Source of the DNA: Clostridia bacterium
GTDB lineage: Bacteria > Bacillota > Clostridia > Christensenellales > DTU072
Reading direction: 5' to 3'
NCBI GenBank assembly: GCA_016297005.1
Contig: JAEDHK010000011.1
Coordinates: forward strand, 1-49,575
DNA: 49,575 nt
A model generated the notes under the pieces. It saw only the letters and a program-made list of their open reading frames with translations. It ran no database searches and had not been told where the DNA came from. Shown here one piece after another: positions 41,811 through 49,575 of this stretch. Position numbers and translations under genes: made by a program. Positions within the stretch are counted from its first letter, which is position 1. Each line of letters opens with the position of its first letter.

Positions 41811-42998
41811 TCAATGATGGAACAGACGCATTCCGGTAAAGGCCATTACCATATTGTGACGATCGGCCGCTTCTATCACAAGGTCGTCGCGGAGAGATCC
41901 TCCCGGTTCGCAAACGTAACTCACGCCGCTCTTCGCCGCCTTTTCGATATTGTCCGAAAACGGGAAGAAGGCGTCGCTTCCCAGCGTCACGCCGCTGATA
42001 GTAGCGAGATATGCGTCCTTTTCTTCGCGCGTAAACGGTTCGGGACGAACGCAAAAATACTTTTGCCAGGCACCGTCCGCAAGCACGTCCGCGCTGTCCG
42101 CGTCGGACAAATACAAATCTATGACGTTATTCTTGTCGGGGCGTCCCACCGTGGGTAAAAATTGCAAACCAAGAACCTTATCATGCTGCCTCAGGTTCCA
42201 TAAATCCGCTTTTTGTGCGGCAAGACGAGTACAGTGGATACGGGATTGCTGCCCGGCGCCGACGCCGATGGTCTGTCCGTCGAAAGCAAAGCAGACCGAA
42301 TTGGATTGGGTATATTTCAGGGTGATGAGCGCGATAATCATGTCGACCGCTTTGTCGTCCGGCAGGCTCTTGTTCTTCGTGACGATATTCGTAAGCAGTT
42401 CTCGTCCGATCTTGAAGTTATTTCTGCCCTGTTCGAAAGTGATACCGAACACCTGCTTACGTTCTCTTTCTTGCGGAACGTAAGAAGGGTCGATTTTGAC
42501 GATGTTGTAGTTGCCCTTTCTCTTTGTTTTGAGGAGTGCGAGCGCTTCATCGGTATACCCGGGAGCAATAACGCCGTCGCTGACTTCGCGAGCGATGACC
42601 TTTGCCGTCGTCAGATCGCATTCGTCGGACAAAGCGACCCAATCGCCGAAAGAGGACATCCTGTCCGTGCCTCTGGCGCGAGCGTAAGCGCAAGCCAAAG
42701 GCGACCGGTCCAATCCGTCGATATCTTCGACAAAGCAAGCCTTCTTTAATTTTTCCGGCAAGATTTTACCTACTGCCGCAGACGTGGGAGAAACGTGCTT
42801 GAAAGAGCTTGCCGCACACATCCCCGTCGCCTCCTTGATCTCCTTGACAAGTTGCCAGGAATTGAACGCGTCCAGAAAGTTGATATATCCCGGACGGCCG
42901 GAAAGGATCTCGATCGGCAGATCCGACCCGTCTTCCATAAAGATACGCGCCGGTTTTTGGTTGGGATTACATCCGTACTTCAATTCAAATTCTTTCAT
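41811..42998 (-). CDS. purH: AICAR formyltransferase (stand-alone PurH transformylase)
   Basis: This catalyses the penultimate purine step, formylating AICAR with 10-formyl-THF. The 395-residue protein matches only the transformylase part of PurH: KYGCNPNQKPA, SSFKHVSPTSAAVG (with the catalytic Lys-His), GQQSRIHCTRLA and SDAFFPFSDNIE. The N-terminal IMP cyclohydrolase domain of bifunctional PurH is absent. That activity is supplied by the separate PurO-type gene just upstream, 11 bases away. The 10-formyl-THF demand links it to one-carbon supply from glyA. Confidence 0.93.
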   Translation of the reverse strand: MKEFELKYGCNPNQKPARIFMEDGSDLPIEILSGRPGYINFLDAFNSWQLVKEIKEATGMCAASSFKHVSPTSAAVGKILPEKLKKACFVEDIDGLDRSPLACAYARARGTDRMSSFGDWVALSDECDLTTAKVIAREVSDGVIAPGYTDEALALLKTKRKGNYNIVKIDPSYVPQERERKQVFGITFEQGRNNFKIGRELLTNIVTKNKSLPDDKAVDMIIALITLKYTQSNSVCFAFDGQTIGVGAGQQSRIHCTRLAAQKADLWNLRQHDKVLGLQFLPTVGRPDKNNVIDLYLSDADSADVLADGAWQKYFCVRPEPFTREEKDAYLATISGVTLGSDAFFPFSDNIEKAAKSGVSYVCEPGGSLRDDLVIEAADRHNMVMAFTGMRLFHH

Positions 42999-43009
42999 TT
43001 TGTCTCTCC

Positions 43010-43726
43010 TTATCTGTTTTTATTAATCAGACGGCTTTGTTCTTCGCTGGTGGTAAGATCGGTATAACGAACGTACAAAGAGATCTTATTTTGTTCGTCG
43101 AGCGCATTCCAAAGATCGGTCGTAAAGACGTCGATATCGTCGGGGATCGTCACGCGTTCCGGTTCTCCCAGGAAAGTGGGAATGGGATCTCCGTCGGTAA
43201 CGTACGTATGAATAAAGTGTCCCAGGCCCGCGATGGGTTCGTAGTCGAACGAATAGCGATTGCAAGCGGTACCCGCCGCGTCGGCCGATTTTAGAATACT
43301 CATTTTGTACGAAAAAGGCTTGCCGAAATCCAATACTGCGCTTATTCTGGGCGTGAAATTGGGTGCGTCCGGCTCGAAACAACGAGTCTTTAAAGCATGA
43401 TTCATGCACTTTCCTCCGGCAAAAGCGTTATAAATAGTATCCGTCTGGTCGCCGTTGGTTACGATCAGCTTTTCGTTTATTTTACGCACGGCGGCATAGA
43501 TGATCAGACTGGGATCTTGCACTTTGGACGGATCGAAAGGTTCGGTAAATACTTCTCCGTTCTTTTCGGTAAAGACGCGGTTACGGCTGTTGCTGCTTCT
43601 GCCCATAATAAAGTAAGCGGCGCAAGCCTTTTTGCCGTCGGCGCTCAATCCGGCGACGATACCGCGGCCGACGTAGGGATTACCGGCGATACGTTCGCCG
43701 ATGGTCTTTGTTTCGTAAACGTTCAT
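43010..43726 (-). CDS. purO: IMP cyclohydrolase, PurO-like
   Basis: This catalyses the last step to IMP, ring closure of FAICAR. The 238-residue protein belongs to the archaeal-type cyclohydrolase family, unrelated to the PurH N-terminal domain. Visible features are NPYVGRGIVAG, YFIMGRSSNSRNRVF, TNGDQTDTIYNA, NFTPRISA and the long YEPIAGLGHFIHTY segment. The gene lies between purN and purH, so the two halves of the usual bifunctional enzyme are neighbouring genes. It overlaps the purN start region by 4 bases. Confidence 0.88.
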   Translation of the reverse strand: MNVYETKTIGERIAGNPYVGRGIVAGLSADGKKACAAYFIMGRSSNSRNRVFTEKNGEVFTEPFDPSKVQDPSLIIYAAVRKINEKLIVTNGDQTDTIYNAFAGGKCMNHALKTRCFEPDAPNFTPRISAVLDFGKPFSYKMSILKSADAAGTACNRYSFDYEPIAGLGHFIHTYVTDGDPIPTFLGEPERVTIPDDIDVFTTDLWNALDEQNKISLYVRYTDLTTSEEQSRLINKNR

Positions 43727-44334
43727 TTTAATTCCTCCGCAATGATTTTACATACTTTTTCGCAAGCGGCGGGCAGGATCTTCCATTCCGCTTCTTCCAT
43801 GACCCGACGTTGAAGCGTTTCGGGCGTGTCTCCTTCTTTGACCTCTACGGCCTTTTGCATGATAATCTCGCCGCCGTCGGGGATCTCGTTGACGTAATGC
43901 ACCGTCGCTCCGGTGACCTTAACGCCGCGTGAAAGCGCCGCTTCGTGTACGTGCAATCCGTAAAAACCCTTTCCGCAAAAGGACGGAATGAGCGATGGAT
44001 GCACGTTGATGATCCTGTTTTCGTACACGGACGTAAACTGCTCGCTCAGGATGGCCAAAAAGCCGGCCAGAACGATCAGATCGATTTTCTTTTCGGCAAG
44101 TACGGCAAGAATCTTTTTTTCGAAAAGTTCCTGACTTCCCTCTTCTTTCTTGACGACGACGGCCGTTTCCACTCCGGCGTTCTTCGCGCGAGTGAGCGCA
44201 TAAGCGTCCCGACTGTTGGCGAGTACCAGGACGATTTTTCCGCGAGAGATCAGTCCGCTCGTTTGCGCGTCCAGAAGCGCTTGCAAGTTGGTTCCGCCGC
44301 CGGATACGAATACTGCGATATTGACTTGTTTCAT
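43723..44334 (-). CDS. purN: Phosphoribosylglycinamide formyltransferase
   Basis: This is purine step 3, which uses 10-formyl-THF. The 203-residue protein has FVSGGGTNLQALLDA, the LAGFLAIL segment, the catalytic NVHPSLIPSFCGKGFYGLHVH with its Asn-His, and GATVHYVNEIPDGG. It overlaps purM by 4 bases. The length is normal. Confidence 0.96.
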   Translation of the reverse strand: MKQVNIAVFVSGGGTNLQALLDAQTSGLISRGKIVLVLANSRDAYALTRAKNAGVETAVVVKKEEGSQELFEKKILAVLAEKKIDLIVLAGFLAILSEQFTSVYENRIINVHPSLIPSFCGKGFYGLHVHEAALSRGVKVTGATVHYVNEIPDGGEIIMQKAVEVKEGDTPETLQRRVMEEAEWKILPAACEKVCKIIAEELK

Positions 44335-45365
44335 TCTAAGATGACTCCGTCTTCGGAAGGTACAATCTCGCCGATCACGTATGCGTCGACGCCTTGTTCT
44401 TTAAGGGTGGCCAGGGCGACTTCCGCGTCCTCTTTGCTCACAACGACGCTCATACCGACGCCCATATTAAACGTATTATACATATCGCGATCGGACACGC
44501 CGCCTTTTGCCTGCAACAATTTGAAGATAGGCAGGACGCGAACGTCCTCTTTCTTGATTTTAACGCCCAAACCTTTGGGAATGGAACGGGGCATGTTTTC
44601 GTAAAATCCGCCGCCTGTGATGTGCGACGCTCCTTTGACCCGTACTTTATCGAAAAGCGCAAGCATCGGCTTAACGTAAATAACGGTAGGCGTAAGTAAC
44701 GCCTCTCCCAGCGTTTTACCGCCCAGCTCGGGATAAGTGACGGTAAGATCGGTGTTTTCCACGTCGAAGATCTTACGTACCAAAGAAAAACCGTTGGAAT
44801 GGACGCCGGAGGATGGCAGTGCGATCATCACGTCGCCCGCTTTCATCCCGGTCTTATCAATTACCTTATCGCGGTCGACGACGCCGACGGCAAAGCCTGC
44901 CAGGTCGTATTCGTCAACCGGGTAGAAACCGGGCATTTCGGCCGTTTCTCCTCCGATTAAAGCGCAACCGGACTGTACGCATCCTTCTGCAATGCCGGCA
45001 ACGATGTCGGCGATCTTCTCCGGATAATTCTTGCCGCAGGCGATATAATCAAGAAAAAATAAAGGCTTTGCGCCGCAACAAATCACGTCGTTGACGCACA
45101 TGGCCACACAGTCGATACCGACGGTATCGTTTTTGCCTGTCAAAAAGGCGATCTTCAATTTGGTACCGACCCCGTCCGTACCCGACACGAGTACCGGGTG
45201 CGTATAACCGGTCAGATCGAGCGGAAACAATCCGCCGAAGCCGCCGATTTGCTCGGCCCCGTTCGTCATGGTACGGGCGATATGCTTTTTCATCAATTCT
45301 ACAGCCTTATACCCCGCGGTAATATCGACGCCCGCCTCTTTATAGCTTTCGGAAAAACTCTTCAT
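44331..45365 (-). CDS. purM: Phosphoribosylformylglycinamidine cyclo-ligase
   Basis: This is purine step 5, making AIR. The 344-residue protein begins with the YKEAGVDITAGYKAVELMK segment and has FGGLFPLD, VSGTDGVGTKLKIA, GETAEMPGFY, SSGVHSNGFSLVRK and HITGGGFYENMPR, as expected. It starts 17 bases after purF and overlaps purN at its end. Confidence 0.97.
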   Translation of the reverse strand: MKSFSESYKEAGVDITAGYKAVELMKKHIARTMTNGAEQIGGFGGLFPLDLTGYTHPVLVSGTDGVGTKLKIAFLTGKNDTVGIDCVAMCVNDVICCGAKPLFFLDYIACGKNYPEKIADIVAGIAEGCVQSGCALIGGETAEMPGFYPVDEYDLAGFAVGVVDRDKVIDKTGMKAGDVMIALPSSGVHSNGFSLVRKIFDVENTDLTVTYPELGGKTLGEALLTPTVIYVKPMLALFDKVRVKGASHITGGGFYENMPRSIPKGLGVKIKKEDVRVLPIFKLLQAKGGVSDRDMYNTFNMGVGMSVVVSKEDAEVALATLKEQGVDAYVIGEIVPSEDGVILE

Positions 45366-45382
45366 TTATTACTCTCCTTATA

Positions 45383-46807
45383 TTATTCTTTGCCGTTCCA
45401 ACAGTAGGTGCACAGCTTGCACGGATCTATCCCGATGGCTTTTTCCATTCCCTGAATGGTCTGGAATTCTAACGAATCGAAACCGAATTTTTCGCAAATA
45501 ACCTTTCTGAGCCGCTTGCCGCGTTCGGTCTCCGGATCGCTGTATTCTTCGAGATGCAAAAAGCCCTCTTCTCCCTCCGTTTCTTTAATAACGCGGCGGG
45601 TAATGAGTTCCATATCGCTCGTCGCGCGGGAAAAGTTAAGATACTTACACCCGAACATAATGGGCGGACAGGCCGACCGCATATGGACGGCTTTCGCGCC
45701 GTTTTCGCAAAGGAATTCCACCGTCTCTCTGAGTTGCGTTCCGCGTACGATGGAGTCGTCGACGAAAAGCAGGCTCTTGCCGTCGATCAGCTCTTTGACG
45801 GGGATCTGCTTCATTTTCGCAATACGGTTTCTGTCGACCTGTTCGACCGGCATAAAGCTGCGCGACCAGGTAGGGGTATATTTAATGTAGGGCCGCGCAA
45901 AAGGTATTTTACTCTTATTGGCGTATCCGATAGCGTGAGGAGTACCGGAGTCGGGCACGCCGCATACATAATCGACGCCGTCGTTATTCCCTTTTTTTTC
46001 ATCGTTTTCTGCCATGATCTCGCCGTTTTTGCAACGCATCACTTCGACGTTTACGCCCTCGTACGTTGATGTCGGATAGCCGTAATAGGTCCACAAAAAA
46101 GAGCAGACGCGCATTTCTTTTCCCGGTTCCATCAGCGTTTTTATGCCATCCGCGCTTACTTCCGCAATTTCGTTCGGCCCCAGTTCTTTATAATCCCTAT
46201 ATCCGAGTTTCTGAAACGAAAAAGACTCGAACGCTACGCAATAACCGTCTTGGTTTTTGCCGACGAGGATAGGAAGACGCCCCATTCTGTCGCGGGCGGC
46301 GATCAGATTCCCTTCTTCTGTGAGTATGAGGATGGACGCCGTACCGTCGATCTCTTTGCGCGCAAAGTCGATCCCTTCGGTAAAGCTGTCTTTGCTGTCG
46401 ATCAGCGCGGCCAGAAGTTCGGTCATGTTGACCGTTCCGCCCGACGCCACACCGAAGTGACCTTTACCGTAATCGAGATATCTTTTTACTAAATCTTCCG
46501 CGTTATTGATAACGCCGACAAAGCAAATGGCATACACGCCGAGATGAGAACGAATGATCAGCGGCTGCGGGTCATAATCGCTGATGATCCCCATGGCCGC
46601 CTGTCCGCGCATATCGCTGAAAACGTGCTCGAACTTGGTCCGAAAAGGCGCGTTACCCAAATTATGAATCTTTCTTTGAAGACCAACCTCTTTGTCATAG
46701 GCCGCCACCCCGCCGCACCTCGTACCGAGATGCGAATGATAATCCGTTCCGAAAAAGACGTCCGCTATGCAGTCTTTTTTCGAAACGACTCCGAAAAATG
46801 CTCCCAT
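45383..46807 (-). CDS. purF: PurF-like amidophosphoribosyltransferase with a degenerate glutaminase domain
   Basis: PurF makes phosphoribosylamine from PRPP and glutamine (purine step 1). The phosphoribosyltransferase half is intact (SLLFVDDSIVRGTQLR at 345-360). The iron-sulfur cysteines match Bacillus PurF (Cys235, Cys387, and Cys463 with Cys466). The glutaminase half is not normal. PurF proteins expose an N-terminal Cys in MCGIxG or after a short propeptide. Here the protein begins MGAFFGVVSK with a stop codon four codons upstream, so no Cys or propeptide exists. The usual HRGxE, HNG and SDSE motifs are also replaced (LGTRCGG, VINNAED, NMTE). It probably uses free ammonia or a separate ammonia donor, or another PurF exists elsewhere in the genome. 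It has 474 residues. Confidence 0.85.
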   Translation of the reverse strand: MGAFFGVVSKKDCIADVFFGTDYHSHLGTRCGGVAAYDKEVGLQRKIHNLGNAPFRTKFEHVFSDMRGQAAMGIISDYDPQPLIIRSHLGVYAICFVGVINNAEDLVKRYLDYGKGHFGVASGGTVNMTELLAALIDSKDSFTEGIDFARKEIDGTASILILTEEGNLIAARDRMGRLPILVGKNQDGYCVAFESFSFQKLGYRDYKELGPNEIAEVSADGIKTLMEPGKEMRVCSFLWTYYGYPTSTYEGVNVEVMRCKNGEIMAENDEKKGNNDGVDYVCGVPDSGTPHAIGYANKSKIPFARPYIKYTPTWSRSFMPVEQVDRNRIAKMKQIPVKELIDGKSLLFVDDSIVRGTQLRETVEFLCENGAKAVHMRSACPPIMFGCKYLNFSRATSDMELITRRVIKETEGEEGFLHLEEYSDPETERGKRLRKVICEKFGFDSLEFQTIQGMEKAIGIDPCKLCTYCWNGKE

Positions 46808-46833
46808 AAAAACTCCTTAGTCTTCAACGGAAA

Positions 46834-47544
46834 TCAGCCGAGGACTCTTTTCATCATTTCTTTATAAGCATCTTCCACGCCGCCCATATCCCTTCTGAAA
46901 CGATCTTTATCCAATTTTTCATGCGTGGTTGCGTCCCAGAAACGGCAGGTGTCGGGAGATATTTCGTCTGCAAGGACAATCTGACCGTCCGAAGTCTTAC
47001 CGAACTCCAACTTAAAGTCGACCAGTTCTACGTTAATAGAAGCAAAGTACCCGACTAAAAACGCGTTGATCTTAATCGCCATGTCAGCGATGGTCTTCAA
47101 CTCTTGCTCTGTGCAGTATTCCATGGCAAGAATGTGATATTCGTTGACCATCGGATCGTCGAGGGCGTCGCACTTATAGCAGTATTCGAGGACGGTTCTT
47201 TTCATGGGCGTTCCTTCGGCAAGACCGAGTCGCTTTGCAAGAGATCCTGCGGCGATGTTACGAACGATAACTTCGAGCGGTACGATGGACACCTTTTTAA
47301 CCAGCGTTTCCCGCTCGGATAATTCTTTTACGTAATGAGTGGGAATGCCCTCTTCCGATAATTTTTCCATGAGGAGGTTACTCATACGGTTATTGACGAC
47401 GCCTTTCCCCACGATGGTACCTTTCTTGGCTCCGTTGAATGCGGTCGCGTCGTCTTTATAAGAGACGATAACGAGGTTCGGGTCTTCGGTGGCGTAGACT
47501 TTCTTGGCCTTGCCTTCGTACAATTGTTCTTTCTTTTCGGGCAT
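46834..47544 (-). CDS. purC: SAICAR synthetase
   Basis: This is purine step 7, joining aspartate to CAIR. The 236-residue protein has LYEGKAKKVYAT, SYKDDATAFNG, PLEVIVRNIAAGSL, VDFKLEFG and LADEISPDTCRFWD, all hallmarks. AAGGAG precedes the ATG. It lies just after a strong terminator that follows purE, which suggests that operon expression passes through a regulated or leaky stop at this point. Confidence 0.97.
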   Translation of the reverse strand: MPEKKEQLYEGKAKKVYATEDPNLVIVSYKDDATAFNGAKKGTIVGKGVVNNRMSNLLMEKLSEEGIPTHYVKELSERETLVKKVSIVPLEVIVRNIAAGSLAKRLGLAEGTPMKRTVLEYCYKCDALDDPMVNEYHILAMEYCTEQELKTIADMAIKINAFLVGYFASINVELVDFKLEFGKTSDGQIVLADEISPDTCRFWDATTHEKLDKDRFRRDMGGVEDAYKEMMKRVLG

Positions 47545-47573
47545 TTTTCTGAATCTCCTTTTATATCAATAAT

Positions 47574-47604
47574 AAAAAAACCGCAGGCGGTTTTTGCCTG
47601 CGGT
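47574..47604 (-). terminator. Terminator or attenuator between purE and purC
   Basis: ACCGCAGGC and GCCTGCGGT form a perfect 9-base stem followed by seven T on the minus strand. No promoter fits in the 30 bases between it and purC, so the later pur genes need read-through. Confidence 0.85.
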
Positions 47605-47610
47605 ATTAGT

Positions 47611-48108
47611 TTATAGGTTGTATTTTGCCTCGATGGCGGCGTTTTTTTGTAAAACCTTCTCAGCGTTGTTTAAGCGAAAAACTTTCAGTTTCTCTTGCAA
47701 GGTCTTATCGCAAACCGCCAGTATCTGGACGGCGAGCGTGGCCGCATTGACTCCTCCGTCGATAGCGACCGTGGCTACCGGTACGCCGGAGGGCATCTGA
47801 ACGGTGGACAGAAGAGCGTCCAACCCGCCGAGCCCCGCGCTTCCGATCGGAATACCGATGACGGGCAGAGTAGTATTGGCGGCGATGGCTCCGGCAAGAT
47901 GGGCTGCCATACCGGCCGCGGCTATGATCGCGCCGAAACCTTTTTCTTCGGCTGTCTGCGCAAACTCTTTCGCTTGTTCGGGCGTTCTGTGCGCGGAAAA
48001 AACGTGCACTTCGTACGGTACGTCGTAAGAAGCGAGGGTATCGATCGCCTTTTGCAAAACGGGCAGGTCGCTGTCGCTCCCCATGACGATACCTATTTTT
48101 TTACTCAT
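47611..48108 (-). CDS. purE: N5-carboxyaminoimidazole ribonucleotide mutase
   Basis: This is the purine step that forms CAIR. The 165-residue protein starts MSKKIGIVMGSDSD and has HVFSAHRTPEQ, AAAGMAAHLAGAIAANTTLPVIGIP and SGVPVATVAIDGG. The ATG at 48108 follows AAAAGGAG; an upstream in-frame ATG at 48132 lacks a site. It leads the operon behind a consensus promoter. A class I PurE would need PurK, which is not in the window. Confidence 0.95.
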   Translation of the reverse strand: MSKKIGIVMGSDSDLPVLQKAIDTLASYDVPYEVHVFSAHRTPEQAKEFAQTAEEKGFGAIIAAAGMAAHLAGAIAANTTLPVIGIPIGSAGLGGLDALLSTVQMPSGVPVATVAIDGGVNAATLAVQILAVCDKTLQEKLKVFRLNNAEKVLQKNAAIEAKYNL

Positions 48109-48165
48109 AAGTAAAGGGCTCCTTTTCAACATCCGAAGATCGTCCTTCGTTGATCTTATGTATGA

Positions 48166-48194
48166 ATTATAAAAAATAAAAAAATGGATGTCAA
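48166..48194 (-). promoter_or_regulatory. Promoter of the purine operon
   Basis: A perfect TTGACA (48189-48194) and a perfect TATAAT (48166-48171) are 17 bases apart. The leader of about 50 bases holds a small AAGATC/GATCTT hairpin but not a purine riboswitch fold. Confidence 0.85.
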
Positions 48195-48215
48195 ACGTTC
48201 GTCTTCATGTTCTCA

Positions 48216-48242
48216 TAAAAAAGGCGCGAATTTTTCGCGCCT
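48216..48242 (-). terminator. Rho-independent terminator after iolE
   Basis: On the minus strand AGGCGCGAA pairs with TTCGCGCCT around three bases, followed by six T. Confidence 0.88.
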
Positions 48243-48270
48243 CACTGCTATTGAAAAAAACGTTCTTCCA

Positions 48271-49161
48271 TCAGATCCCGGCCGTGCGCCTGATGTACTC
48301 GCGCGCTTTCAAAGCGTACTCGAACGGATTTGCGACGGCAGGGTCCTGTTCTGCCTCCACCAAGAGCCATCCTTCGTATCCGGCTTTGTCCAGAACGTCG
48401 AACACCGGCTTAAAGTCGATGCTTCCGTCTCCGGGAACGGTAAACGTGCCTTTGCGCACGCCCTGCAAAAAGCTGAGATGATTTTTCTTTACTTCGGCCA
48501 CCACGTCCGGGCGTATATCTTTAAGATGAACGTGCTTGATTCTGGCAACGTGTTTTTTCAGCACGTCCAGATAATCGGCCCCCATATACGCAAGGTGTCC
48601 GGTATCGTATAATAAAGAAAACAGTTTCGGGTCGGTCCCCGCCATCAGCCTGTCGATCTCTTCCGGCGTCTGCACGACGGTGCCCATATGATGATGATAT
48701 ACGAGCGAGATCCCATACTCCAACGCGATCGCTCCCAGGCGGTTCAGCCCGAGACAAAGTTCTTTCCACTCCTTGTCCGTCATGACCGGTTTGCAGTCGA
48801 ATACTCCTTTATCGGTTCCTTGTATGCTTCCGCTCTGCTCGCTCGCGCCGATACGCCCGGCGCCCACAGCCTGCAAGAAAGAACAGTTCTTCCGGAAGTC
48901 TTCTTCCACTTCGGAAAACGGCTTGCTCAAAATAAACGACGAAAACCACCTGTTGGCGATCTTCATATTCCTGAGATCCAAAGCCTTTTTGAGTTCAATC
49001 GGATCGGACGGATACTTATTACCGATCTCACAACCGGAAAACCCGGCCAAAGCCATTTCGCTCACGCATTGTTGAAAGGTATTCTCCGCGCCAAGGTCGG
49101 GCATATCGTCGTTCGTCCAACCGATCGGAGCAATACCGAGCATAATTCTATCCTTATTCAT
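48271..49161 (-). CDS. iolE: Myo-inosose-2 dehydratase-like protein
   Basis: IolE dehydrates scyllo-inosose in inositol breakdown. The 296-residue xylose isomerase-like TIM barrel has the family opening GIAPIGWTNDDMPDLG, metal ligands in the LVYHHHMGT, LLYDTGH and HVHLKDI segments, and the ending GWLLVEAEQDP. The start is ATG 49161, after AAAGGAGAG; a longer frame to 49224 includes the promoter. No other iol gene is adjacent and it has its own promoter and terminator. It may serve a scattered inositol pathway or a related keto-inositol or sugar. Confidence 0.78.
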   Translation of the reverse strand: MNKDRIMLGIAPIGWTNDDMPDLGAENTFQQCVSEMALAGFSGCEIGNKYPSDPIELKKALDLRNMKIANRWFSSFILSKPFSEVEEDFRKNCSFLQAVGAGRIGASEQSGSIQGTDKGVFDCKPVMTDKEWKELCLGLNRLGAIALEYGISLVYHHHMGTVVQTPEEIDRLMAGTDPKLFSLLYDTGHLAYMGADYLDVLKKHVARIKHVHLKDIRPDVVAEVKKNHLSFLQGVRKGTFTVPGDGSIDFKPVFDVLDKAGYEGWLLVEAEQDPAVANPFEYALKAREYIRRTAGI

Positions 49162-49195
49162 GTCTCTCTCCTTTGCTATCTTTCGCGCTATTTTT

Positions 49196-49224
49196 ATTTT
49201 AACAGTATTTTTGCGTACGCGCAA
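49196..49224 (-). promoter_or_regulatory. iolE promoter with overlapping palindrome
   Basis: TTGCGC (49219-49224) and TAAAAT (49196-49201) are 17 bases apart. The palindrome TTGCG-TACG-CGCAA (49211-49224) overlaps the -35 and could be an operator. Confidence 0.5.
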
Positions 49225-49441
49225 GGGCGAATTTTTCTTTAATCGTTTCCGTCAAGTATGCCTTCCGACTGTCTGATCGTTACCTGTTCATAATGCGTAT
49301 ATCAATTATAACGGCGTCGTTCGACGAGCTTTATGCAAAACAAACCCCGTCGAAACGTGGGAATATCCTCCTAAAAAACCTTTCAGGATCGGATGTTTAT
49401 TGATTCAGAGTAAAACCTCCGTAAAATATCCCGCAAAAAGA

Positions 49442-49469
49442 TTGACTTTTAAAAAAAAATTACTATAAT
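49442..49469 (+). promoter_or_regulatory. tRNA-Arg promoter
   Basis: TTGACT (49442-49447) and a perfect TATAAT (49464-49469) are 16 bases apart, 19 bases before the tRNA. Confidence 0.75.
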
Positions 49470-49488
49470 AAGAGATACAAAATCCAAT

Positions 49489-49565
49489 GCGCCATTAGCC
49501 CAACTGGATAGAGCGTTGGTCTACGGAACCAAAGGCTAGAGGTTCGAACCCCCTATGGCGCGCCA
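49489..49565 (+). tRNA. tRNA-Arg (ACG)
   Basis: The 77-nt cloverleaf has acceptor GCGCCAT/ATGGCGC, anticodon loop CTACGGA with anticodon ACG (read as ICG after deamination), discriminator G and an encoded CCA. Confidence 0.95.
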
Positions 49566-49575
49566 AAAAAACAAT

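Larger units (their letters stand above)
49162..49488. other. Intergenic region between iolE and tRNA-Arg
   Basis: The 327 bases hold the iolE promoter on the left and the tRNA-Arg promoter on the right. The middle (about 49230-49430) shows no gene, repeat or RNA fold that I can support, only a short CGTCG-TT-CGACG hairpin near 49317. Confidence 0.6.

Noticed and set aside
48109..48165. Purine riboswitch in the purE leader
   Set aside because: The leader is only about 50 bases, and the conserved three-way junction and loop sequences of the guanine/adenine riboswitch are not there.

Overview
The window looks like the chromosome of a strictly anaerobic Bacillota bacterium of clostridial type. 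The reasons are strong AGGAGG ribosome sites with sigma-A-like TTGACA/TATAAT promoters, a single-chain 1227-residue PurL beside a stand-alone PurO, split transketolase subunits, a CwlD-type amidase, and a large HdrABC/Flx-type electron-transfer cluster with no respiratory membrane partner. By eye the base composition is close to half GC, except for an AT-rich patch at about 28.1-29.0 kb. The lineage (for example Christensenellales) is inference; there is no rRNA here to settle it.

Layout. 0.1-1.5 kb: an orphan phage-type terminase large subunit. 1.6-14.8 kb (minus strand): a succinate-forming cluster in the order fumC, hdrB, hdrC, hdrA, flxD, flxC, flxB, flxA, frdB, frdA, an AspT-family transporter, then pckA, which has its own probable promoter. 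A two-subunit class I fumarase is divergent at 15.0-16.5 kb. 16.7-17.9 kb: a two-gene chromate-type transporter. 18.1-18.4 kb: four tRNA genes (fMet, Met, Glu, Val in transcription order). 18.6-22.6 kb: a lipoprotein, split transketolase and glyA. 22.7-27.6 kb: a hexuronate operon (uxaC, uxuA, uxuB, kdgA and an unassigned TIM-barrel enzyme). 27.8-29.0 kb: a tiny Cys/Gly-rich protein and an AT-rich HTH / zinc-ribbon pair. 29.0-36.7 kb: cwlD-like amidase, uppP, ychF, a GH95 glycosidase, a LURP-one protein, an anchored GDPD phosphodiesterase and a VanZ-like protein. 36.8-48.1 kb (minus): the purine operon purE-C-F-M-N-O-H-D-L. 48.3-49.2 kb: an iolE-like gene. The window ends with a tRNA-Arg.

How the genes work together. 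PEP carboxykinase, fumarase, fumarate reductase and an exporter make up most of a reductive PEP-to-succinate branch (malate dehydrogenase is not in the window). FrdAB has no membrane anchor. Its genes are in tight series with a complete NADH-oxidising FlxABCD and flavin-bifurcating HdrABC set. The most interesting proposal from this window is therefore a soluble, electron-bifurcating NADH:ferredoxin/fumarate reductase that would let the cell make reduced ferredoxin while it disposes of electrons as succinate. Uronates from the uxa/uxu operon would feed triose phosphate and pyruvate into the same metabolism. A second notable point is that the purine operon encodes a PurF whose glutaminase half has lost its catalytic cysteine, together with a PurH function split into a formyltransferase and a PurO-type cyclohydrolase.
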